The translations under genes were made by a program, and so were the position numbers. The notes beneath the pieces were generated by a model that ran no database searches, was not told where the DNA came from, and saw nothing but the letters and a program-made list of their open reading frames with translations. Shown in pieces: positions 31,013 to 39,857 of a stretch of 64,000 nt of DNA. Source of the stretch: Linnemannia schmuckeri (taxonomy: Eukaryota; Mortierellomycota; Mortierellomycetes; Mortierellales; Mortierellaceae); the NCBI GenBank assembly GCA_029449235.1, contig JANATG010000017.1:1318001-1382000 (forward strand), in the 5' to 3' direction. Position 1 is the stretch's first letter. Every line of letters begins with the position of its first letter.

Positions 31013-32230
31013 ATTGCCGCAAGACAAGGTTATAAAACAGTAGTTTTGATAAAAGACTTGACGGTAAAAGGCAGCAATAAAGCCGCCAATGCCCCAACCA
31101 TGACTGAACCAAGAAACATCATGCTCTTGTATTGCTTCTTTTATTTTTGTTTGATAACCTGAGGGGAACAACAGCAGTGGGGCCGAGAAGGTTTAAGAAC
31201 TGGTAGGATGTATTTTTATGGGGTGTAGAGAAGAAAAGGGATGATTTTTTTTAATGCAACAGTATTGATTGCGTTCCCACTCAACGCTCTTCTTATACTC
31301 ATACGAGGGGCTTCTGTGCCAAGTGCTGGATATACTTAGCAGAGTAGACCAGAGGAGGAGGAGCAGAGAGGGTCGAGGCAAGATAGGGACAAGAAGAAAG
31401 TGTTCTTTTCAGACATACGTTTATGGTAAAAGTGTAGACGAGAATGGACATGATAAGGAAGCCTACTTTGTCTTGACATGCATCCTTTTTTCAAACTCCG
31501 GATGAAGGCTTCATTTTTCTGAATCACCTCCAGTTTGATTGGTGGGACATATTACTGCCTTTCCCCTTGGTCTGTACACATTAAACGCCAAACTTGGGCA
31601 AGAGCGAGGCCTCATCTGGTATTACGCAAGCATAGTTGAGTAATCTGCACCATCACTCCTGCCTTAATCACACCTCCACCTGATATGCTTTCCTTACATC
31701 CACTATATCTATTTCACATATTGAGGCTATCGTTCATGATTTATATGAATGGAGAGGCAAACGGCAAAAGCGAGGGAGGGTAGCACAAAGGGAGGAATTG
31801 ATTTTTCACTTTCACCATTAATCCTTATTCTGCTGGTTATGGTTCCTCTGCGCTTAGACATGGCCATTTGAATGGTACTGTTCAAGGCCTAACCTTAGTT
31901 TCTTAATATTACACTGCGTAAACTTCCGATGGTTGTCGAAAAAGGAGGAGCCATGGCCTAGAGAACAACGAAAGCACAGTGAAAAGGAGGAGTGGTTCTT
32001 TAGACCATCTCAGAAAGTCTGAAACACTTAGACTTCACCTCAGGAACAGACTCTAACATGCGGGTGTTATGCTCGACAAAATCACAACAGCTTGGAACCA
32101 CCACCACGTATACAACGGACGTATTTCGCTTGTTTATTTTTTCAAAAGTCTTCGAAGTGTTGAGGAGGGCGAGATGAAGAGAAAATGTAAAAAATAGACA
32201 GCGGGGAGGGGATACTCGATGTATTTTTGT
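31013..32230. other. Intergenic between two secreted-protein genes
   Basis: No convincing gene. Contains AT-rich 3' flanks for both genes. Confidence 0.35.
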
Positions 32231-32232
32231 TC

Positions 32233-32529
32233 TTAAAGACACCTGATAAACAAACAGTTCCATCCGAACACGCCACCGGATTCGGCCCTGTTGCTGTAGA
32301 GTTTGCGATTGTAATTGCTGGGACTGCAATCGCCGTGATCGGATAGGAAGCCATCCTGGCCACCGGCTTGCCAGGCCCAATTATCGTCTTGCACAAGGCT
32401 CTGGGGCCCACAAGCGCACTTGGCTCCATTCTTGCTGGAGTAGAAACAAGATGCAGAAGCAACTGCAAGGAGGCACGACATCACGGCGAAGAAGCACGCG
32501 AGTGTCGCAAGGTGTCTGATGGCCTTCAT
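32233..32529 (-). CDS. Small secreted cysteine-rich protein, 98 residues
   Basis: MKAIRHLATLACFFAVMSCL begins a signal peptide ending at about VASA (residue 26). The mature part has six cysteines, with C-x-C-G near its start (GAKCACGPQS), then GGQDGFLSDHGDCSPSNYN and GWNCLFIRCL. A CAG|GTGTC site overlaps the last codons, so the 3' end could be altered by splicing. The composite repeat module B lies directly upstream (TATA at about 33000). No family recognised. Confidence 0.7.
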   Translation of the reverse strand: MKAIRHLATLACFFAVMSCLLAVASASCFYSSKNGAKCACGPQSLVQDDNWAWQAGGQDGFLSDHGDCSPSNYNRKLYSNRAESGGVFGWNCLFIRCL

Positions 32530-32669
32530 AGTTGATTGTTTCTCTTTACGATGAGGTCTGGTGTTGAAGAATGCAGGCTAGAGGGTTGGCCCTAGTTCTT
32601 TGATGTGTATCTGAAAGATATAGAAAGTTGAATGTTGGAATCTAATGGTGGACAGATAAAGAAAAGTAA

Positions 32670-33440
32670 GTCATGAAGCACTTCTGTCTCTTGCGATTAT
32701 CTTGAAAGCCCTGTCGTATAGCTTTACAAGAGTCTGGTCAACGATTTGCAGGTGTATGCAAGGAATTGTTCAAGTCTTTTTGTGAGCGTACCCTAGGGTG
32801 TCCTTGATAGACTTTGTAGCGCTCTCGTGGGGGTTCTGCGGGGGAGATCGTTCGTGTGGCGGCTCTTGTGACGGCTCTTGTGACGGTGCTTTCGATAGCT
32901 CTTGCTGTGTTACGAATGTTGGGAGTGCTGTTGCGAGTGTAGAAACTTGTGGTAGAATCAGATGTGTGTCGGTGCATGACGCTGGGTACGCACTTCTGCT
33001 TTATATACTTGAAGCAGGCTATAGGAAACGAAAAATAGGGCAACTAAAAATAGGGGTGTGAAAAACCAAGGAGATTCAAGGGAATACGAAAGGACGCCTG
33101 CCAAGGGATCAGGAAATTACTGAAAAAGAGGAAAGACGTCAAAAGATCAAAGGATGGCTGATGGAGGGACGTTAAAAGATCAAGGGATGGATGAAGGAGG
33201 GATCAGGGCACGTTGAGAAAAGGAGGGGCGCTAAAAGGTCAAGGTCATGCAAAGGACAAGGGGCATACTCAGAGTATAGTCCAAAAAGGTATCAAGCAAG
33301 CATAAGATCAAGACGAGCTTAAGAGGTAGCAACGACCCCAGATCATTTTAATTAGCCCGCTCACCTCAACCAAGCGTTCATAGCGACGTTGATTTTGATT
33401 CTTCGATGTCAGTTCTTCCTATTGTACCCAGACAGAATAC
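32670..33440 (-). repeat. Composite upstream repeat module, copy B
   Basis: Same order as copy A: leader block 32745-32990 (GTAGCGCTCTCG, CGTGTGGCGGC, ATCAGATGTGTGTCGGTGCA at 32959-32978), a TATATAAAG box (minus strand) at about 32998-33006, a purine tract 33050-33340 with repeated AGATCAAGGGATG words, and the core block 33367-33440 (CCAAGCGTTCATAGCGACG). The TATA box is about 470 bp from the start of the 32529 gene. A CGGCTCTTGTGACGGCTCTT tandem occurs at 32860-32885. Confidence 0.65.
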
Positions 33441-34180
33441 GTGATGATTGCTTGTTCATTAAGAGTGAAATGTAAGGGATGAGGAAAGACCAAAGGATGA
33501 TAAAGAAAAGAGAACAGGTGGGAAAAAATGCAGCAGGAAAAAAAAAAGGAGATCAAGGGCAGATGGAAGAAAAACAAAGACAAAAAGGAAAGCAGTAAAA
33601 AGAAAGGATCAAGGGCAGAGAAAACCAAAAGGGCGAGTCGAAAACAACAGTCACTAACCAAGGAGTTCAAGAAAAAAAAATGCCAGAGTGATCCGCTGTT
33701 ATTCTGCAGACATGGTATGTTTATGACACTGACTGCACGCACGAGTGTAGTACAACAGTTAAGCGCGTCAACTATAGTCTATGGTAGCCAAGCGTTCATA
33801 GAAATGTTTTTGTCTGGTCCTTCACTGCTCGCTTTTACACTCTTTCTTGCCAGAAATCCTAGCAAATACGTAATTTATAGAAAGCTCAGGCTATTAAGAG
33901 AAAAAAAAAAAGCCTCGCCACACAACTTAGACCCATTTGAAGAAATATAGAAGAACCTAAAGCAAGACAACACGAAGAAGGGGATCAAGTGTATGACAAA
34001 GGTCTGGATGGCGCCAATGATGTAAAAAGATAAAATGCAAATCTACGCCAGAAAGGTATCAAGGCAGAATAGAAATAAAGAGACCCAAAAGATGTCAAGG
34101 GAGGACAAAGAAAGGGGAGACGCAAATAACGATCAAGGGTAGACGGAAAAAGGATTAATGCTTCTGGCACTACGGAGAAG
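33440..34180. repeat. Purine-rich tract with core-block copy D at 33781
   Basis: Purine-rich DNA (AGATCAAGGGCAGA, AAAGGATCAAGGGCAGAG) brackets a diverged core block at 33781-33850 (TAGCCAAGCGTTCATAG). Before the core, 33640-33780 matches 36390-36520: GTATGTTTATGA, CGAGTGTAGT and CAACTATAGTCTA occur in the same order, so this is a partial duplication of module C. Confidence 0.6.
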
Positions 34181-34722
34181 AGGAGGGAGCTAAGCCAATA
34201 TGTTTTTATTAGAAAAGAAATATGCTATGGTCGCCAATATTGAGCAATTTTGCACCGTGCGGTATGCAATTGGAGAACATGACCGCGGCAATGGCAGCAT
34301 CTCTGATAAAAAGAATTTGGGTCCATGGGTTCTAAGGTAACCTATCTGCTGTATAGATACTATTGAAAGTGTGTGGAAAGACGATCAAGCGCTAGAGTTA
34401 CATTTCTCTACCGTTCCACTGCTGGTTTTAAGGGTATACCCACGATCATAGTAATATATGATCCTACGGGCAATGGAAATAGCTTACTGTGCTGTACTTG
34501 GAAATGGAGCCAGTCATTTGCGAAGATATGGGTCGTCCTCGAGCTTTAGCTTGAAAACGGTAAATGGTAAAGATGGGGTACTTGAGTCAAATCGGCTTGA
34601 CTTGGCGACTTGAGAATATAAAGACTGGAAAATTAAGAAGTAACGGCAGCGAGAGTAGTGCTTTTTACTGGAAGGATTGGGCTTGCTAGGGCTTGTTAGG
34701 CTTATTAGATTTTAGGGATATG

Positions 34723-34765
34723 TTTTTTTTTTTTTTTTTTTTTTTTTTTGGGGGGGGGGGGGGGG
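34723..34765. repeat. T27-G16 homopolymer junction
   Basis: 27 consecutive T (34723-34749) run directly into 16 consecutive G (34750-34765), then TGGG. It lies about 140 bp 3' of the NlpC/P60 gene. The G run could form quadruplexes. Exact lengths may be affected by sequencing error. Confidence 0.9.
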
Positions 34766-34906
34766 TGGGACGAAAGGATGCCACGTGAATCACGATTTCT
34801 TTCTTTTTTTTTTTGCTCCGCTTCACAGCATCGATTTTAAGAAAGGGCGGACAGAATTTCGGCTCCGTTGCAAAAGACCGAGACATGAAATAGCACATTT
34901 TTTTTA

Positions 34907-35362
34907 TTAAACGATGCGGACCCAGAGAGCGTTCGCAGTGCGTAGCGGGGATTCCATCACCGGCTTCAAGCTCTCCCTAGCCTCGATCATCCTGTCATTG
35001 CCGATGTATAAAGCGACATGGTGAAGGTTGCCGGACGTACCATAGAAAACGAGGTCACCGGGCTGTCTATCCGCTGCACTAATTTTGCGAGAGTGGGAAT
35101 CCTGGTACTGGCTATTGGTATTGCCTGCCCTACCAAGGTCGATAAATCTTCCGGATCCTTCCCAAACAGCCAAACGGACGAGACCGCTGCAGTCGAAGCC
35201 GACAACCTTGTCATCAACGCAAGGCCAGGGTGGTCCAACGTACCACTTACAGGTGCCAAGGGTCTTGCCAGGGGTAGGACCGTGTCCGCCACCCCATGCA
35301 TATTGAATGCCAATCTGGGATCTAGCGCTATTAATCGCCGCGGTTGGGTTGTAGGGAGCCAT
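34907..35362 (-). CDS. NlpC/P60-family peptidase
   Basis: 151 residues, a compact NlpC/P60 papain-like fold that in bacteria cuts peptidoglycan cross-peptides. Residues 10-27 (INSARSQIGIQYAWGGGH) match the family opening. The catalytic Cys58 lies in GFDCSGLVRLAV and the catalytic His115 in NLHHVALYIGNDRMIEA. QPGDLVFYG (100-108) is the usual strand before the His. No signal peptide is visible, and the start ATG at MAPYNP fits the domain start. An upstream leader exon cannot be excluded because 400 bp of conserved module C precedes it. A TTTAATAAA polyadenylation-like signal overlaps the stop. The family is bacterial in origin; acquisition by transfer is likely. Confidence 0.9.
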   Translation of the reverse strand: MAPYNPTAAINSARSQIGIQYAWGGGHGPTPGKTLGTCKWYVGPPWPCVDDKVVGFDCSGLVRLAVWEGSGRFIDLGRAGNTNSQYQDSHSRKISAADRQPGDLVFYGTSGNLHHVALYIGNDRMIEARESLKPVMESPLRTANALWVRIV

Positions 35363-35489
35363 GGTCTACTGAGGGGAACTAGGAATGTGTGACGAATTGA
35401 GGCGAGATAAAGATTTAAGAGACCTGTTGATGATGGACGAGGTAAGATGAACAAGTCCTTTATGTTAATCGCAATCTTACAGAGCAGCC

Positions 35490-36660
35490 AATTCATGACT
35501 GTCTTTTAATGAACGCTTTCACAATGTTACCTGCGGGGTTTGTAAGCGTTCTGTGAGTGCTATTGCAAGGTTTATTCGAAGGCCCTTAGGACGGTTCGTG
35601 TAGAGAAACTTTCTGCGACAGGTTCCTGTGACAACTTGCGCGAACTTATTTGGAAAGTCGTGGGAGCTGTTCTTGAGTAAGTGTGATTATGAGTGTTGTA
35701 CTGTGCGATGCGTTGGAGAAAGTTGGTTGAGGGATAGTACATTTTTGCTCAAAAATATGCTCGCTTTATATCCGATAAGTTCTCATTCTCTTGTTAACTC
35801 TATAATTAAACAGAGAAAAGAAGAGTAGAACCAAAAGAGCATTCCATTCTGTCCAAGAAACCCCAGGAGTGCATGAGAAAAAACTAGAGTATTTGGCTCT
35901 ATCAAAGGAACACCAAGGGGAAGAAAAAGGGGTGGGAAATTTCATTCTGTCCAATGTCCAATAAGAAAATCGTACACGTTGGCACCACTAAGGGAAAATA
36001 ATGAAAGAGATGCAGAAGACCAAAGGATGAACAAAGGACAAGGAAAAGATGGGAGGATAAGAAATGATCAAGAGCGTAGAGAGACAGGAAGGATGCAGTA
36101 AAGAGCAAGGGCAAAAAACATCAAGGGCAGGAGAGACGGCATCAAAAAAGAGAGGGATCATGAGCAGAGAGAAAAGCAAAAGGACGGATACAAAAAAAGA
36201 TCAAGAGCAGAGTGAAAGGACCAAAAAGAAAAAAGAAAACAAAGGCAAAGAGACAGTGGAGTTAAGGGCAGAAAGACAAGGCATCAAAGAAAATTAGGGG
36301 TGAGACAAAGGGCGGAGAGAGATGGCATCAAGTAAAAGGGAGGGATCAAGGGCTGAGAAAGCAAAAGGAGTATCAAGGGCAAGGCGAGAGAGACAGTCAC
36401 AAACAAATCGGTTCAGAGAAATGCAGGGTCCGCTGTTACTACTCCCCAGAAACAGTATGTTTATGATCCCCATTTGACCATGAGTGTAGTTAAACACCTC
36501 AACTATAGTCTAGAGAGGGAGAGGGAGAATAGCGGTCAACCCAAGTCCGCAATTACGTTATGTAAGAGGCACGGTAGCTGGCTTGTGGCGGCCAAGCGTT
36601 CTCAGCGACGCTGCTTCTTGATCCTTCGTTGTCGGCTCTTTCAATCCTTGCTTCAATAGA
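35490..36660 (-). repeat. Composite upstream repeat module, copy C
   Basis: Diverged leader 35530-35760 (GGTTCGTGTAG ... TTCTGCGACAGGTTCCTGTGAC), a TATAAAG box (minus strand) at 35763-35770, purine tract 35990-36400 with AAGAACATCAAGGGCAGGAG-like words, the GTATGTTTATGA/CAACTATAGTCTA block shared with 33700, and the core block 36581-36650 (GGCCAAGCGTTCTCAGCGAC). The TATA box is about 400 bp from the NlpC/P60 start. Confidence 0.55.
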
Positions 36661-37640
36661 ATTCCAGGTCGTGTTGGGATGCTTTGTTCCCTTGGAAGAA
36701 TCAGTTTTCAAGAGGTTAGCTTCAAAAGTGGAGCTATCTAAGTGTTCCTCATACGTGCGTATAGTTTACCTCGCTAAGTATGGCATAGTAAACAATGCAT
36801 CGCACATGAGGATGGTACAGCCCATCCTTAGTGGACCTGGACGGTCTTTGTGAGTCCGAACGACCCTTGCGCAACAGTTGGACTTGCTTGAGAATTCTCT
36901 CCTCCCCTCTCCTCCCACTCCACTAGAATCCATGAGTTAAAATCACCTGAGATTTGCGAGTTAGCTTGACGCTTTTTAGAAATACTTTACCTAATTGCAC
37001 AAAGGTTTGGTACGTCCCTTTAACAATCATCCATATTTGATCACACTTGCTCCACACCTCCGCGAGCGAAGCCACAGGTACTATTCTAGGTTTCTTACAT
37101 ACTAACAACTAACGCTACATATAAATCATTTCTTCCTTCCACTCTCTAAAAAGTAGCGCATACATATCGATCGCGATCGCTTTGTTTATGTGCTCAAATT
37201 GATTTCGAACCTAAGGGATCTATGTACTTTAACTTGACAGATCGTGTACTTGAACATTCTCTCTGCAATGTAATTGTTATCGGGACACCCACTGATTTAG
37301 TGATCTGTAATGAAATTCGGTCTTACAATTGTCGCTAGAGAGTACAGGAGGGTGTTGGAGCGAGAACTTTGGTGAAAAGATGCGGAATTTTTTGAGGAAT
37401 TGTTGGCGTGAGCATGAAATAATGCAAATAAAGGATATAGTTTGACAACTTTACAAGACAGAGGAAAACAGTCGAGGAAAAAATCCAGTTGGCTGGAGGG
37501 TGGGTTACAAAATCATACTTCTTTACTTCCTATAGACTCTCTCCTCATTGTTAAAAAAATGCTTTGGCTGAGCTGTGGAAGTACAGTTCTTCTTCAAGAA
37601 CTCGATGTGCTGCTCCTTGCCAGCATTCACGCATTTTGGA
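36660..37640. other. Intergenic, no supported gene
   Basis: Short frames only. Nothing recognised. Confidence 0.3.
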
Positions 37641-37935
37641 ACTCATCTTTGTCCACCGTTTCAGGATTCATGGCATAAGAAATGTCATTCGTGGCGTCAT
37701 GAAACATGGTCCAGTTGTTCAATTCATCGTACACCGCCTCCTGCTCTTGCTCTATATAGTAACCACGTAAACTCTCCGGAATCAACACAACTTTCGTCTC
37801 TGGTCACGTAAACGGCGCAGCAATTCGCTCTTTGCTTCGGATACCCTTCGAGATTTCCAAGACGGTTCCCTTGGTAGTGGTTACTCTGATAGAGAGTGTT
37901 AGCTCTGCCAACAATGCAAGCTGATGAATCGGTGT
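37640..37935 (-). pseudogene. Fragmentary coding-like segment
   Basis: On the minus strand two joined frames read TPIHQLALLAELTLSIRVTT, TKGTVLEISKGIRSKERIAA then a stop, then PETKVVLIPESLRGYYIEQE, QEAVYDELNNWTMFHDATND and MNPETVDKDEFQNA then a stop. Composition and length suggest a gene remnant or two exons; I do not recognise the family. Confidence 0.35.
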
Positions 37936-38214
37936 TGAAGATATGCTTTATACCACACGTACAGTTTCTTGCCTTAAGGTCTCGTTGACACTGCCGTCGT
38001 ATACCACGCCAAGAAACACGAACCGGTACAGAATTGCAAAACTTGTCGCTGGTGCATTGCTTGCGCTTGACATAGTGTCAACTATTGCCCTGTTGTGGCG
38101 GCTTTACGACTGGTGAATGTCGAAGGCCGGAAATAGAAAGTGGAATCTAAGCTCTGCTACCCTTATGCCGCGGAACAATCAGAAAGCTAAATTTTTCCTT
38201 CTAGGTGCTCTCAT

Positions 38215-38741
38215 GTGATACGTACAACAACAATTGCCGATACGGTGATTGGTGGTGGTACTGCAGCAGCTGTCGTAACCGTTATCGTAGCTGTCGCGCT
38301 TCTATACTTCCGAAGACTCCGTCGCCAACAGCAACCACAAAATGTTACCAACGCACCTATAGCGATATCGCCGTCCTATCGATTTCTACCGTCCATGGAG
38401 AACTCGAATGAAGGTCCCGATGACCGAGAGCCCCAACATGACAAACCGCTCAAGCAAAGGCCGGCCCATAACCCACAGTACATACCTATGCGGACACCAC
38501 AGGATCGCCATCCAATCTCAGGGCCAAATCTATCAAATGCAGAAAGAAAACGTGCGTAGTCAGTTTGCGCCTTTAAATAGCTCCCAGTTGATTCTTGCGG
38601 ACGCTCAAGATCAGTCATTTACGACTCGACGTAGTCCTCAGGGAACCCACGCACCTATACCCAAAGATAATAGTCGGGACATGCAGCAACAAATTCACGT
38701 ATTGCAGACTGAACTGAATAGACTTCAGACGAGACTGAACA
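38215..38741 (+). pseudogene. 3' part of a single-pass membrane protein gene, cut by DIRS-1
   Basis: Reads IRTTTIADTVIGGGTAAAVV, then TVIVAVALLYFRRLRRQQQP: a Gly/Ala/Val transmembrane helix followed by a basic stop-transfer segment and a polar tail (QHDKPLKQRPAHNPQYIPMR). After a frameshift near 38520-38540 another frame continues (QMQKENVRSQFAPLNSSQLI, then IHVLQTELNRLQTRLNTLS), which could be a short coiled coil. The frame is interrupted at 38742 by the left end of the DIRS element. The layout resembles the membrane anchor and tail of fungal kelch-type surface proteins, but no kelch blades are recognisable upstream. Confidence 0.45.
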
Positions 38742-38751
38742 CATTGTCTAC

Positions 38752-38867
38752 GGTGCCATGTCCATATGTGTGTCTTCATTTTATTTTTTGAACCGACGAA
38801 AACTAACTAGAAAAAATAAAAGGCTATGGATCCCTCCACCGGAAAATGCTCCTCACTTCTTTTTTCG
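38752..38867 (+). repeat. DIRS-1 left inverted terminal repeat
   Basis: Starts GGTGCCATGTCCATATGTG and ends GCTCCTCACTTCTTTTTTCG; its reverse complement is at 42811-42926. It contains AT-rich leader sequence ahead of gag. Confidence 0.9.
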
Positions 38868-38910
38868 TCGCTCTTCAGGAACTCATCCACAGCTTCGATT
38901 CCTTCCCTTC

Positions 38911-39660
38911 ATGAGCGACAATACCGACAATCATGTACCTCTTTCCCTCTCTTCTTTCTCTCCAGAGGAGCTGGCCAATCTCAAAGCTCTTCTCGCTTCC
39001 CAACAATCCCTTACCACTGTGGAGCTTCCCCGTACCAAACATGTTATCATTACTGATCAGGCCAAGGATTTCATTCCTTCCATCTCCGGTGAGCATTTTT
39101 TCTTTCCCCCAGAGGATCCAGAAGACGACACCATCTCACCCAAGGACCTCCTTTTCGACAAGAATCCTCTTCAGCAATACACTGCTCCCAGTTGGGATCT
39201 TCCATTCCTAGTCGATCGTTCCTCGCCCTATCACCACTTTGAGCAAGCTCTCGTCAAGATCATCGAACGTCAGGCCCATTCCACTCGGCCGCTCGACGAC
39301 TTCGCAGTTGACTTCTTGGCAAGAGTCACAGATCCGACGGCGCTCCAAACAGTGTCGGAGTTTCTTCAGATCATGCGCAGTCAACTGGCCATCAATGCCA
39401 GAGAAATTCAGGAGCTGCGCATCAACAATTATTTGCGAGCAAAAGGTCTCCAGCCCGTTCCTGAGAAGAAAAAAGGCGTCAGCACCTCACAGGAGACCAT
39501 CAAAGCCAGTATCAAAGAGGCGCAGGAATACGCCAAAGCCTTACCATCCAAGAAACCCGAAGGAGGATCGGGTCGAGGAGGCAGAGGCGGTCGTGGCGGC
39601 GGCCGTGGTTGGGGTAGCGGCAACTTCCACTCCGCTCAACAGCAGCAACAACGACCCTAA
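38911..39660 (+). CDS. DIRS-1 Gag-like protein
   Basis: From MSDNTDNHVPLSLSSFSPEE (the first ATG outside the terminal repeat) for 249 residues. It has a helical central part (QALVKIIERQAHSTRPLDDF, LQTVSEFLQIMRSQLAINAR) and an RGG-rich end (GSGRGGRGGRGGGRGWGSGN) suited to RNA binding. The TAA at 39658 is followed in the same frame by about 66 further codons rich in Gln/Tyr and then RGRGRGRGQSSQ, ending at TAG 39858. So the protein may have been truncated or may be extended by readthrough. Confidence 0.8.
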   Translation: MSDNTDNHVPLSLSSFSPEELANLKALLASQQSLTTVELPRTKHVIITDQAKDFIPSISGEHFFFPPEDPEDDTISPKDLLFDKNPLQQYTAPSWDLPFLVDRSSPYHHFEQALVKIIERQAHSTRPLDDFAVDFLARVTDPTALQTVSEFLQIMRSQLAINAREIQELRINNYLRAKGLQPVPEKKKGVSTSQETIKASIKEAQEYAKALPSKKPEGGSGRGGRGGRGGGRGWGSGNFHSAQQQQQRP

Positions 39661-39857
39661 TATCAACAGCAGTACCAGCAGGCCCAGTACCAACAATACT
39701 CTCCTGCGTATCAAACAGCGCCCCCGTATCAACAACAACAACCTTTTGGTTTCTCACCCCAAGAGTACAATAACTTTAGTAGCAACGGACAGTATCCGTC
39801 ACAGGGTTTTCCCAAGAGCAACCGCGGACGGGGTCGCGGCCGAGGACAGAGCTCCCA

